Part shown: piece by piece, positions 35,899 to 45,069 of the stretch | How positions within the stretch are numbered: the first letter of the stretch is position 1 | How the letters are laid out: each line of letters begins with the position of its first letter | The notes under the pieces: model-generated | What the model was told of the DNA's origin: nothing | The model's database searches: none | Seen by the model: the letters and a program-made list of their open reading frames with translations, nothing else | Assembly (NCBI RefSeq): GCF_007692705.1 | Contig: NZ_REBN01000176.1 | Location: forward strand, 1-57,100 | Direction: 5' to 3' | Source of the DNA: Mongoliibacter sp. | GTDB lineage: Bacteria; Bacteroidota; Bacteroidia; Cytophagales; Cyclobacteriaceae | DNA: 57,100 nucleotides | Made by a program: the position numbers and the translations under genes

Positions 35899-37242
35899 AT
35901 GAAATTCAAACTTAATCGTTTCCAATTCCTGCTATTATTTGCTATTGGAGCAATGTTTTTAGTCTCTTGCCAAAACAATGAAGTGTCCGAAAAAGTCTTA
36001 GACAATCCTTTTAGCGGACCGAGCCCATGGCCGGAGATCAGAAAGGAAAGATTGGAAAAGCTTCTCCCTCAGGCCATGAAAGCATCTGGTGTAGATGCTT
36101 GGATAGTGATTTGCAGAGAAAACAATAATGATCCAATTGCCCAACATATTGGAGGTGAAAATGCAGGAGGAACAGCCTTATTTCTTTTCTATTTGGAAGG
36201 AGAAAAAGCAATCTCAAAGGTTTTTTCTCCTGTAGGAGAAGCTACTGCTTTGACAGAATTACAAATCCATGATGAAGTAATTCCTGTAGAAAGAGGTGCT
36301 TCAGCAATAGAACAGGGTGCTGAATATATCAAAGGGCAGCAGTTCGAGAAAATAGCCATCAATAGTTCTTATGGTGAGCTTTTAGCTGATGGGTTGAGCT
36401 ACACACAGAGGAAAAGTCTTGAAGAGGCTCTAGGAAATCATGCCAGTAAGCTGGTTTCCGCAGAAGAATTGATTTATGAATTCTTAGCGATAAAATTACC
36501 ATCTGAGGTTGAAATCATGACTAAGGCTGCTGAGCTTACAGCACAATGGCAAGTCGAAGCCTATCAGCAAGTGGTTCCTGGAAAAACCACTGATGCAGAT
36601 GTAGCCAAGTTTTTAAAGAAAAAAATGGAAGAGTATGGTGTCAAGGATGGTTGGTCTCCAGACCAAAACCCAAGTGTGAACTCAGGACCTGACAGAGGCC
36701 ACTCTCATCCGACGGATAAGGTAATCATGCCTGGAGATGTTATACAGACGGATTTTGGCATCAGGGTGTATGATATGTGGGTTTCTGATATACAAAGATT
36801 CGCCTATGTTCTCAGAGAAGGAGAAACAACTGCACCTGATTCTGTTCAATTTTACTTTGAATCTTCTATTGGTGGCAATAGGATTGCGCTTGAAGCGATG
36901 AAGCCTGGTGTATTGGGTTACCAGGTAGATAAGGCCCAGAGAGACTGGATGGATGAAAGAGGCTCTGAATACGTGATGTGGAGCACAGGCCATCCTGTAG
37001 GTTATGTTGCCCATGATATCGGTCCTAATCTTGGTGCAGGCAACCTTCCTGACCCAAGTGTAAGACCTGCTGCTATGAAGCCACTCAAAGAAGGAATGCT
37101 TTTCGCTTTTGACGGATTCCATGCCTGGAAACTACCCGATGGAGGAACCAAAACCATGTCTGTAGAAGAAACTGCTGTGGTAACAAGCGATGGAGCAAGA
37201 TACCTTATCAAGCCCCAAGAAGAATTGATCTTGATTAAATAA
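35899..37242 (+). CDS. M24 (aminopeptidase P-like) lipoprotein
   Basis: 447 residues with a lipobox (AMFLVSC, Cys near 25). After a creatinase-N-like domain (35-195) comes the pita-bread M24 domain: metal Asp residues in QTDFGIRVYDMWVSDIQRF, His in TGHPVGYVAHDIGP, and Glu in MSVEETAVV. Where the family has a Glu (VLTVEPG in PepP) this protein has Asp (LFAFDGF), a conservative change in one metal ligand. It may be a Xaa-Pro aminopeptidase-like enzyme on the envelope, or a family member with altered activity. It is followed by a strong terminator. Confidence 0.88.
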   Translation: MKFKLNRFQFLLLFAIGAMFLVSCQNNEVSEKVLDNPFSGPSPWPEIRKERLEKLLPQAMKASGVDAWIVICRENNNDPIAQHIGGENAGGTALFLFYLEGEKAISKVFSPVGEATALTELQIHDEVIPVERGASAIEQGAEYIKGQQFEKIAINSSYGELLADGLSYTQRKSLEEALGNHASKLVSAEELIYEFLAIKLPSEVEIMTKAAELTAQWQVEAYQQVVPGKTTDADVAKFLKKKMEEYGVKDGWSPDQNPSVNSGPDRGHSHPTDKVIMPGDVIQTDFGIRVYDMWVSDIQRFAYVLREGETTAPDSVQFYFESSIGGNRIALEAMKPGVLGYQVDKAQRDWMDERGSEYVMWSTGHPVGYVAHDIGPNLGAGNLPDPSVRPAAMKPLKEGMLFAFDGFHAWKLPDGGTKTMSVEETAVVTSDGARYLIKPQEELILIK

Positions 37243-37374
37243 TGATTCTTTAATAATTTGATATTAGATATTCATGGATATCCTGTCCCGGTTTATTGGG
37301 GTTGGTTTTAGATCATATGATAATTCTATCAAACAGGTCCTTCTGGTAAGATTAAGGAAAATCATTAAGTAAAA

Positions 37375-37410
37375 ACACAGCCACTGAAGATCAGTGGCTG
37401 TGTTTTTTAT
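37375..37410 (+). terminator. Rho-independent terminator after M24 gene
   Basis: Perfect 13-bp stem ACACAGCCACTGA / TCAGTGGCTGTGT with an AGA loop (37375-37403), flanked by A and T tracts so that it can work on both strands. It ends the M24 gene and may also stop the minus-strand small gene at 37452. Confidence 0.9.
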
Positions 37411-37451
37411 TTCTTTTTCTTTAATTTAATTTCTTCTTAGATGCATGCATC

Positions 37452-37682
37452 TTATTGGTCCTTAGAAGCAATCTGAGACGTTTTTTTGAGTATGACTGGC
37501 TCTTTCAATTTAGCTGTTACCATGCCAAAGAAATATTTCAGTTCAGGATAATTAGTTGTTACATTTTCATAATCACCTTCATAATTATTTTTATAAACAA
37601 GCCGAAAATAATTTTCACCGGTAATTGACATAATCCACATTTTGAAACTTTTATCTTTATCCTTGCACACTATTTGTTTCAA
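37452..37682 (-). CDS. Possible small protein (76 aa)
   Basis: 76 residues, ATG start, no signal peptide. The sequence (SFKMWIMSITGENYFRLVYKNNYEGDYENV) has normal amino-acid composition and lies between a terminator and a divergent promoter. I do not recognise it. Its first codons overlap the putative -33 box of the EEP-family gene. Could be real or chance. Confidence 0.45.
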   Translation of the reverse strand: MKQIVCKDKDKSFKMWIMSITGENYFRLVYKNNYEGDYENVTTNYPELKYFFGMVTAKLKEPVILKKTSQIASKDQ

Positions 37683-37704
37683 AAGCGTTTTACATCTAAT
37701 TTCG
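37673..37704 (+). promoter_or_regulatory. -33/-7 promoter of EEP-family gene
   Basis: TTTG (37673-37676), a 20-nt spacer, TAATTTCG (37697-37704, one mismatch to TAnnTTTG), 17 nt before the ATG at 37722. Confidence 0.55.
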
Positions 37705-37721
37705 CTTTAAACAACCCTTAA

Positions 37722-38798
37722 ATGGTAAGATTCATCACCACACTATTTTTCATCATTTCCCTGGCATTATTTTACAGTGTGTATATTTCCCCTGAATTTT
37801 TTCCCTATGTAGGATTGATTACGCTGACTATCCCTCTACTACTGGTAATCAACGGAATATTACTTTTCAGCTTACTTTTAGCAAGAAGGTGGCTTGCCCT
37901 ACTTCCCTTGATCGCCCTCGCGTTAGGATGGAAATTTGTTGGAGTTACCTTTCAAATCCCAAATACTCAAACCACTACAGAACAGGAAAAACTCTCTATC
38001 CTGAGCTATAATGTTGCGCTATTCTCTTATGTGAGAGATAAAAGCACTCAACCAAACACTCAAAACATCATAAAGTGGATACAGGAATATGAAGCAGACA
38101 TCAAATGCTTTCAGGAATTCTACCAGGATTACTCCACTCCCTCCAGAAATGCAATAAAACTGCTTGGTACAGAAAGCGGTTACGAGCATACATATCAGAT
38201 CATTGAAGGAAGTCCCAAAAACAAATCCTACGGCATGGCCATTTTCAGTAAGCATCCCATAGTCAATGAAGGTAGGGTATTCGATACAAAAAGAAATAAT
38301 GGAGTTATTTTTGCCGATATTAAAGTAGGCAAAGACACCGTCAGAATTTATAATGCTCATCTGGAATCCATGAGCATACAATCCGAAACACTTAATAACC
38401 TAGACGGAATCAAGGAAAATTACCGGGAAACATTAGGTAAGCTTAAAAGAGGTCAGGTGACAAGGGCCTCTCAGCTTGGTATTTTGGAAGAGCATATGAA
38501 AAACAGTCCTTACGTGAATATTTTGGTGGGAGACTTCAACGATGTTCCTTATAGTTATACCTATTTTACCTTAAGGAAAATTATGGAAAATGCTTTTGAG
38601 AAAGCAGGGAAAGGTTTTGGGTTTACCTATAACCGGGTTTTGTTTTTCCTCAGGATTGACAATATATTTTACGAAAAACCGCTCAAGGTCCTAAATTTCA
38701 AAACACATAAGGAAGTAGATTATTCCGATCATTATCCTATTTCGGCAACTTTTGATTGGGATTCTCCACTCAGGAATAAGCCTCCTGCCGAAGACTAA
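37722..38798 (+). CDS. Membrane-anchored endonuclease/exonuclease/phosphatase-family protein
   Basis: 358 residues. Two or three N-terminal membrane helices (about 5-75) are followed by an EEP domain with the catalytic pattern: Asn in ILSYNVALF, Glu in KCFQEFYQ, NAHLES, GDFNDVPYS (Asp, Asn) and the final SDHYPI. The family includes nucleases, sphingomyelinases and inositol-phosphate phosphatases; the membrane anchor suggests the active side faces the periplasm. Substrate unknown. It converges with the RND gene with a 4-bp overlap. Confidence 0.9.
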   Translation: MVRFITTLFFIISLALFYSVYISPEFFPYVGLITLTIPLLLVINGILLFSLLLARRWLALLPLIALALGWKFVGVTFQIPNTQTTTEQEKLSILSYNVALFSYVRDKSTQPNTQNIIKWIQEYEADIKCFQEFYQDYSTPSRNAIKLLGTESGYEHTYQIIEGSPKNKSYGMAIFSKHPIVNEGRVFDTKRNNGVIFADIKVGKDTVRIYNAHLESMSIQSETLNNLDGIKENYRETLGKLKRGQVTRASQLGILEEHMKNSPYVNILVGDFNDVPYSYTYFTLRKIMENAFEKAGKGFGFTYNRVLFFLRIDNIFYEKPLKVLNFKTHKEVDYSDHYPISATFDWDSPLRNKPPAED

Positions 38799-41077
38799 TC
38801 CTGTTTTTTATCCCATATCTTTTTTAGGGGAATCAACATCAAAGGCAATAGCAGCAAATCAGCCAACAATGCAAAAACCAATGCCAGACTGATGAGCAAT
38901 CCCGAATAGAAAGTAACACCAAATTGACTTAAAGTCAATATAGAGAAGCCAGAACCCAAGATCAGAGTAGTCAGAATGATAGCCTTTCCTGTCTCTAAAT
39001 AGGTTCTTTTTAGTGCATATAGCCAAGACTTTCCTTTGGATAATTCTATCCTCATTTTAGACATAAAATGAATGCTGTCATCTACTGCAATACCAAATGC
39101 TACAGTAAAAATTATTGCTGTAGTAAGTTTTAACTCTATTCCGAGCAACCACATCACTCCGCACATCCATAGTAAGGGAATTATATTTGGTACCAAAACT
39201 ACCATAGAAATTCTCCAAGATCTGAATAGAAAACCTGCAACGACAGCCACTATCAAAAAAGCAAGTCCCAATCCTCTTGCCGTTTGTTTGGTAACACTTT
39301 CATGACTGATATCTATAAGGTTTGAGGTACCGGTTAACCGGACTTTTAGCAAATCTTGATTGATCTTTTCTTCCAAAAAATTCTCTAACTCCTTTCTCAG
39401 TTCTTTGCTTTTTAGGCTTCCCATATCCGAAGTCCTAGTAGAAAGTCTTCCTTCTTGATAAGATTTTGACAGCAATGTAACTGGACTTTCTTCTATTGCT
39501 TTAGGTATAAACTCTTTGACCTTAGACATTTGGGCTGGAGAAGGGAGCCTGTAGGCATTTTCATTTCCTGCATTCTGGGCTTTGTTGATACCTTTAACAA
39601 GACTTAAAGGTGAAAGGACCACTGCGCTTTGGTAATTATCCAACACAAACGCTTCTAGTTTTTCTATTTCCAACAAAACTTCTCTATCCAGCAAATCTTC
39701 TCCCTTCTCCCCTACTGAAAGTGACAATTCCAGGGGTTTGGAACCTCCAAAGAAATCATCAAAGAATTCGAATTCCTTTACCAAAGCATGGTGCCGAGGG
39801 AGGTTATCCAGGATATATCCATTGACTTTGAGTTCGCTAAGGCCAATTGCGGAAGCTATTGAAATCAACACAAAAGCTATTACTATCGGTGTTCTTAGAG
39901 AAGTGACTTTCAGGAAAGCGTTCCGCATTCCGATCCGCCATCGTTCAGTCAACCTTTCACTATTTGCAATCTTGAGAGGGGCAAAAAGGTAAAGTAGTCC
40001 CGGGGCGATGCTTATTACTGCCAAAAACATGATCATCACCCCAATACCAGTATGCAATCCAAAAAATTTCAAACTAGGTACTGTCGTCAGGTACAGACTT
40101 AAAAAGCCTAAAGAAGTCGTCAATGCAGTAAGGAATACTGCTAAAATAAGTTCTGAAAAGGACGCATTGATGGCCTCCTCCTTCCCTTTCCCTTCTCGTA
40201 ACATGTTTAGATAATGGTTGAAAAAATGAACCAAAGCAGCCAAACCTATCACAGACAAAATAGTAGGCTTCATGACGGACATGACATCAAGGGGATTCCC
40301 CAAATATAGAGATAAGGACAGCGTCCAAAATATCCCAACTCCCAAAATCAACAAGGGAGTCAATACTCCCCAAAAACTCCTGAATATAGCATATAACAAG
40401 ATGACGATGAGCACAAACGAAATGCTAAGAAAAAATGCAAACTCCTCCTGCAACAATTCTACAAACTCGCCCTGAGCTTTTATCTTACCGGCAGTTTTGA
40501 TTTCTTTGATAGTGCTGTCCTCAAGAATAGCCGAAATCTCTGCATACAATTCATCTCCACCCTCTTTGCTGATCTGTTGTTTGTTATTGACCACAATCAG
40601 CAGGTATTTACCATCTTGATCAATCAGATTATCAGACCACTGGGCTGAATTCAAAATTTTTTCCCTCTGTTTCTCTAAATCCCCATCAATATCCAGCACC
40701 TCCCTACTCCTTACACCAAAGGCTCCAATCACCGGCTCCTTCAAATCCAAAAGAGAAACGGTGCTTTCAACCAATTCCAATTCTTTGAGCTTAGAATTGA
40801 TTTTCTCGGCTTCTTTCAAGAAACTGGATTCAAATATCTCCTGACCTCCTAAAGCTACGAGCAAGTAATCATTGTCATTTCCAAACTGCTCTCTGAAGTC
40901 CAAAAAATAGGACAACTCCTCATCATCCTGAGGGAAAAAGCTTTCAAAGTCGTAATCAAATACCACTTGAGGTGGAAAAACTAAAATAACTGAAGTGACC
41001 AAAATGGCTATAGCCAAGGCCCAAAAAGAGTTTCTTTTTTTGAACATATCTTGTGAAAGATACAGTCCTAAATTCAA
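38795..41077 (-). CDS. RND/MMPL-family transporter
   Basis: 760 residues in two similar halves, each with one helix, a large periplasmic loop and five further helices (FFLSISFVLIVILLYAIFRSFWG; GLGLAFLIVAVVAGFLFRSW). The GDxxxx-type Asp of the second half is in FGIAVDDSIHF, a proton-relay position in MMPL proteins. The N-terminus is either a TTG at 41077 (adds an amphipathic LGLYLSQDMFKKRN helix) or the ATG at 41047. It probably exports lipids or hydrophobic compounds (the family includes MmpL and HpnN). No adaptor or OMP gene adjoins it. Confidence 0.9.
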   Translation of the reverse strand: MNLGLYLSQDMFKKRNSFWALAIAILVTSVILVFPPQVVFDYDFESFFPQDDEELSYFLDFREQFGNDNDYLLVALGGQEIFESSFLKEAEKINSKLKELELVESTVSLLDLKEPVIGAFGVRSREVLDIDGDLEKQREKILNSAQWSDNLIDQDGKYLLIVVNNKQQISKEGGDELYAEISAILEDSTIKEIKTAGKIKAQGEFVELLQEEFAFFLSISFVLIVILLYAIFRSFWGVLTPLLILGVGIFWTLSLSLYLGNPLDVMSVMKPTILSVIGLAALVHFFNHYLNMLREGKGKEEAINASFSELILAVFLTALTTSLGFLSLYLTTVPSLKFFGLHTGIGVMIMFLAVISIAPGLLYLFAPLKIANSERLTERWRIGMRNAFLKVTSLRTPIVIAFVLISIASAIGLSELKVNGYILDNLPRHHALVKEFEFFDDFFGGSKPLELSLSVGEKGEDLLDREVLLEIEKLEAFVLDNYQSAVVLSPLSLVKGINKAQNAGNENAYRLPSPAQMSKVKEFIPKAIEESPVTLLSKSYQEGRLSTRTSDMGSLKSKELRKELENFLEEKINQDLLKVRLTGTSNLIDISHESVTKQTARGLGLAFLIVAVVAGFLFRSWRISMVVLVPNIIPLLWMCGVMWLLGIELKLTTAIIFTVAFGIAVDDSIHFMSKMRIELSKGKSWLYALKRTYLETGKAIILTTLILGSGFSILTLSQFGVTFYSGLLISLALVFALLADLLLLPLMLIPLKKIWDKKQD

Positions 41078-41208
41078 ATTGTTTTGATTTAGGTATCAAA
41101 AATCATTTTCCCGAATGCCTTCCTACACTTTAATAAATAAATACGCCAAATTTTTCAATCGCCAAATAATTAAAAATTCCCATACCATTTTATATCTATC
41201 AGCTTTCC

Positions 41209-41216
41209 TATTCTTG
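41209..41216 (+). promoter_or_regulatory. Possible -7 element of thyA
   Basis: TATTCTTG, one mismatch to TAnnTTTG, lies 42 nt before the thyA ATG. The -33 box is poor. Confidence 0.3.
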
Positions 41217-41257
41217 GATATCTTCATAAATTGCCAGGAATAAAATCCCTGAGAAAA

Positions 41258-42052
41258 ATGAAGCAATACCACGATTTGATGCAGCATATTTTGGATAATG
41301 GTGTCAAGAAGGAAGACCGTACAGGTACAGGTACCTTAAGTATCTTTGGTCATCAGATACGCTTTGACTTGCAGGAAGGATTTCCATTGGTCACCACCAA
41401 AAAACTGCACCTAAGGTCAATCATTATTGAATTGCTTTGGTTTTTGAAGGGTGACAGCAATATCAAATACCTCAATGAAAATAAAGTACGTATTTGGGAT
41501 GAGTGGGCTGATGAAAATGGGGACCTAGGTCCTGTCTACGGTTACCAATGGAGACATTGGCCGGACGGCAAAGGCGGTGAAATCGATCAGATCAAAAACC
41601 TGATTGAGCAAATCAAAAACAAGCCTGATAGTAGAAGACATATTGTGAGCGCTTGGAATGTAGCTGACGTTGACAATATGGCCTTACCTCCCTGCCATAC
41701 AATATTTCAGTTTTATGTAGCAGATGGTAAGCTTTCCTGCCAATTGTACCAAAGGAGTGCGGATGTGTTTTTGGGGGTACCCTTCAATATTGCCTCCTAC
41801 GCACTCTTTACCATGATGGTCGCTCAAGTTTGTGGACTTCAGCCTGGTGATTTTGTGCATACATTCGGAGATGCTCACCTATATAGTAATCATCTTGAGC
41901 AGGCCAAGTTACAGTTGAGCAGAGATATTAGACCACTGCCTACCATGAAAATCAATCCTGAGGTGAAAGACATCTTTTCTTTTAACTATGAGGATTTTGA
42001 ATTGCTTAATTACGATCCTCACCCTCATATAAAGGCGGAAGTAGCTGTATAA
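41258..42052 (+). CDS. thyA: Thymidylate synthase
   Basis: 264 residues, exactly the E. coli ThyA length when started at the ATG 41258 (the open frame begins at 41231 with TTG). Active-site Cys in [12 protein letters not shown], dUMP-binding [22 protein letters not shown] and the DAHLYSNH segment are all present. It makes dTMP from dUMP using methylene-tetrahydrofolate, releasing dihydrofolate. The usual partner folA (DHFR) is not beside it; instead it converges, one base apart, with a pabC-like gene, which also belongs to folate metabolism. Confidence 0.97.
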   Translation: MKQYHDLMQHILDNGVKKEDRTGTGTLSIFGHQIRFDLQEGFPLVTTKKLHLRSIIIELLWFLKGDSNIKYLNENKVRIWDEWADENGDLGPVYGYQWRHWPDGKGGEIDQIKNLIEQIKNKPDSRRHIVSAWNVADVDNMALPPCHTIFQFYVADGKLSCQLYQRSADVFLGVPFNIASYALFTMMVAQVCGLQPGDFVHTFGDAHLYSNHLEQAKLQLSRDIRPLPTMKINPEVKDIFSFNYEDFELLNYDPHPHIKAEVAV

Positions 42053-42053
42053 C

Positions 42054-42872
42054 TTATTTGAAAAGCATAAAAAGTTCAGGAGGCAGCCCCGATGTTTTAA
42101 AGGTGTTGCCTTCAATATTTTCAATCATGCAGATTCCTGTCACATTGGAAGTAAATACCCTTTCTGCTTGCATCAAATCTGTTTTTAGGAATATTCCTTC
42201 CCCCACCTTTTTACCTAGATCTTTCAACTTTTCTAAAATGACCCTTCTGCTCACCCCAGCTATACAGGAAGACTCCAAAGAAGGTGTATAAAACACCCCT
42301 TCTATTTCCCAAAAAATGTTACTCGAACCTGCCTCGGAGACATATCCTTTGTCATTCAATAAAATGATTTCATCTAAGGACTTCTCAATCCTCTCCAAAT
42401 TGGCCATCACATAATGAAGTCCATTTATGGTCTTACAATGGCTCCAGATTGTAGAAGGGACGCGGAAAGTACTTGAAAATGCTGCTTTAGACTTGAGCGG
42501 ATTAGCCATGGAAAAAGCACTTATTTGGAGGGTCTCTTGAATTCCGTTCTCTACGGGAGTGTATTTACCCTGTCCGCTTCTATAAACGTTCCAACGGATC
42601 CTTTTCGAAACCCCTTGAAAACCATTATTGATGAGTAATCTTTCGATTTCAGCAATATCAGAAAGCTGAGAAGTATTCAATTGAAGCGTGGCACATCCCA
42701 TGACCAACCTTTCTTGGTGGTAATCTGAAAATCTTATCATATTGTTTTCAAAGACCATCGTTTCAAATAAACCATCACCAAAAAGAAAGCCGCGGTTATG
42801 AAATTCCTTGGGAGTTTCCTCCCAAAAGCCTTTGGTATTCTTAAAAAATGAGTGTGTACTATTTTCGTTCAT
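42054..42872 (-). CDS. Class IV aminotransferase, probably aminodeoxychorismate lyase
   Basis: 272 residues. The start of the fold (NRGFLFGDGLFETMVF) and the PLP Lys in HCKTINGLHYVMAN match aminodeoxychorismate lyase/D-amino-acid transaminase proteins; SEAGSSNIFW and TSNVTGI are the phosphate-binding segments. Aminodeoxychorismate lyase (PabC) makes p-aminobenzoate for folate, which would agree with the neighbouring thyA, but branched-chain transaminase-like activity cannot be excluded. Minus strand, convergent with thyA. Confidence 0.85.
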   Translation of the reverse strand: MNENSTHSFFKNTKGFWEETPKEFHNRGFLFGDGLFETMVFENNMIRFSDYHQERLVMGCATLQLNTSQLSDIAEIERLLINNGFQGVSKRIRWNVYRSGQGKYTPVENGIQETLQISAFSMANPLKSKAAFSSTFRVPSTIWSHCKTINGLHYVMANLERIEKSLDEIILLNDKGYVSEAGSSNIFWEIEGVFYTPSLESSCIAGVSRRVILEKLKDLGKKVGEGIFLKTDLMQAERVFTSNVTGICMIENIEGNTFKTSGLPPELFMLFK

Positions 42873-42985
42873 CTAATCGTTCGTTTTCGGACATACTCCA
42901 TATTTGGATATTTGTATCTGGGTTAAAAATAATTAAATCTTTAAGAATTTATCTTCATTTCCTGTCTATTCGTCGATTTTAATGG

Positions 42986-43013
42986 TTGGCTTTAAATTTA
43001 GTTCTTACTTTAG
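42986..43013 (+). promoter_or_regulatory. -33/-7 promoter of sdaAB-tolC-hlyD operon
   Basis: TTGG (42986-42989), a 16-nt spacer, TACTTTAG (43006-43013, one mismatch to TAnnTTTG), 24 nt before the ATG at 43038. Confidence 0.5.
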
Positions 43014-43037
43014 CACAGTAATTGAAAATTAATAAAT

Positions 43038-43715
43038 ATGGGTACAAAAAGCAGTGTTTTTGATATGATAGGACCGGTTATGATAGGACCTTCATCATCC
43101 CATACGGCAGGTGTAGTAAGAATAGCAAGATCCAGTATCAAAATTCTCGGTGGTATTCCGGATGAAGCAATTATTACATTTTACAATTCATTTGCCCGGA
43201 CTTACGAAGGTCATGGTAGTGATTTGGCTATCCTTGGTGGCCTATTGGACTACAAAACTGACGACGCTAACATTAAAAAATCTCTTGAGTTGGCCAAGGA
43301 GAAGGGACTAAAATACACCTTCAAATCAATCGGAAATGCTTCTGTGTATCATCCTAATACAATTAAGCTGAATTTGATTAAAGACGATAAAAAGATCGAG
43401 GTCATAGGTGAAAGCTTAGGAGGTGGCATCATTAATATTGCTGAGGTAGATGGTTTTCATGCTAATTTTTCTGCACAGTCTCACACCTTAATCATCAAGG
43501 CTCAGGATATCTCTGGTGCGATTGCATTTATTTCTGCCGTTATCACCCAGGAAAAAGCCAATATCGCAACCATGTCCGTTTCAAGAAAAGGAAAAAATGA
43601 CATTGCTTGCCACGTTATCGAGATGGACTCAGGAATTGCACCGATAACCATTCAATATTTAAAGAGTCTTTCTTGGGTCAAAGAACTCATTTACCTTCCA
43701 GATATAGATTTATAA
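43038..43715 (+). CDS. sdaAB: L-serine dehydratase, iron-sulphur type, beta subunit
   Basis: 225 residues. The N-terminus (SVFDMIGPVMIGPSSSHTAGVVRIAR) is the signature of the SDH beta domain, and residues about 150-225 form an ACT-like domain (THTLIIKAQD..., EKANIATMSV). The beta chain works with a separate alpha chain (with the Fe-S cluster cysteines), which is not in the window. It would convert serine to pyruvate and ammonia. The stop is one base from the tolC-like ATG, and it shares a promoter with tolC-hlyD, an unexpected combination. Confidence 0.92.
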   Translation: MGTKSSVFDMIGPVMIGPSSSHTAGVVRIARSSIKILGGIPDEAIITFYNSFARTYEGHGSDLAILGGLLDYKTDDANIKKSLELAKEKGLKYTFKSIGNASVYHPNTIKLNLIKDDKKIEVIGESLGGGIINIAEVDGFHANFSAQSHTLIIKAQDISGAIAFISAVITQEKANIATMSVSRKGKNDIACHVIEMDSGIAPITIQYLKSLSWVKELIYLPDIDL

Positions 43716-43716
43716 T

Positions 43717-45060
43717 ATGAAAAAAATTTACGCCTTTGGGCTAGTATTAGTTTACCTATCACTCTTTGAGACAGTGGCACAGGTAACCGACTACCGTTCC
43801 ATGGACTTAGAAGGAGTCATCGAAACAGCTCTCGAAAACAACCTACAGCTACAGAGAAGCCAAGTCAACCTAGCAACGCAGGAAGCCAATCTGATTGGTA
43901 ATATAGGCCAGAGAATCCCAAGTTTTTCAACAGGTGGAAGCTCTGGATACAGGTGGGGACGATCAATCAACCCGGTAACAAACCTTTTCGAAAACAATAG
44001 GATAGGAAATATCAATTTATTTGCAAACGCCAATATGACTTTGTTTGCAGGACAACAAATTGATAATACCATCAAGCAAAATAGAATAGAGATTGAGGCT
44101 GCCCAATACAATGTATTGGCTACTGAAAATAACATTACTTTAAATGTTATCAATCTTTTTATCAATGTAGTTTTTGCAAAAGAACAATTGAAAATAGCTG
44201 AAAATCAATTATCTACAACAAAAGAACAAGTTAATAATACCATTCGACTGGTAGATGCAGGCGCACTTCCTTTGGCAAATAAGCTTGATATTGAAGCCCA
44301 AAATGCTACCAATGAACTCGAAGTGGTAAATGCAATCAATAACCTTAGGATAGCCAAATTGAATTTGGCTCAAGCCATGCAGATACCCTTCAGTGAAGAC
44401 ATGGATATTTTAGCTCCAGAACTTGAACCGGAAAACTTCAGTATGACTGACAGAAATGTAGATGAGATATTTGAGGTTGCCTTGGAACTTATGCCGGAAA
44501 TAAGAGCGGCAGAGCTAGGTATTGAAAGTGCTGACTTTGGAGTCAGAATTGCCAAAGGTGGTTATCTGCCTACATTGGGTATAGGGGCTAGTGCTTTTTC
44601 AAACTATATAGATCAGTTTTTCCTAGGTGAGAGACTAGAATTTGGCACCCAAATCAGGAATAACTTCTCCAATTCTGCCAACATACAACTGAATATCCCT
44701 ATTTTATCAAATTTTCGGAACAGGTCAAATGTGCAAAGAGCAAGACTGCAAAAAAGACTTTCTGAAATACAGGAAGTGGAAACCCGCAACCAATTACGGC
44801 AAGATATTGAATCCGCTTACACTAACGCCAATGCTTCAAGACAATCTTATAGAGCTTCTCAGCAGAGAGTATCATCGCTAGAGGAAGCCTTTAGAATTTC
44901 TCAGCAGCGTTTTGATGCTGGAGCTATCAACTTTGCTGATTATCAATTAGCCCAAAACAACTTCTTCAATGCACAAGCTGATTTGATCACCTCAAAATAC
45001 ACATACATTTTCAGGGTAAAAGTACTTGATTTTTACCTAGGCAACCCACTAACATTATAA
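43717..45060 (+). CDS. TolC-family outer-membrane efflux protein
   Basis: 447 residues with a signal peptide (YAFGLVLVYLSLFETVAQ). Two TolC-type repeats of long helices (for example NLATQEANLIGNIGQRIPS and QQRFDAGAINFADYQLAQNN) and beta strands rich in Asn, Tyr and Phe. It forms the outer-membrane channel of a tripartite exporter. Downstream, 9 bp away, is the HlyD-type adaptor. The inner-membrane pump of the system (ABC or RND) is not in this operon. Confidence 0.93.
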   Translation: MKKIYAFGLVLVYLSLFETVAQVTDYRSMDLEGVIETALENNLQLQRSQVNLATQEANLIGNIGQRIPSFSTGGSSGYRWGRSINPVTNLFENNRIGNINLFANANMTLFAGQQIDNTIKQNRIEIEAAQYNVLATENNITLNVINLFINVVFAKEQLKIAENQLSTTKEQVNNTIRLVDAGALPLANKLDIEAQNATNELEVVNAINNLRIAKLNLAQAMQIPFSEDMDILAPELEPENFSMTDRNVDEIFEVALELMPEIRAAELGIESADFGVRIAKGGYLPTLGIGASAFSNYIDQFFLGERLEFGTQIRNNFSNSANIQLNIPILSNFRNRSNVQRARLQKRLSEIQEVETRNQLRQDIESAYTNANASRQSYRASQQRVSSLEEAFRISQQRFDAGAINFADYQLAQNNFFNAQADLITSKYTYIFRVKVLDFYLGNPLTL

Positions 45061-45069
45061 TACTCAGAA

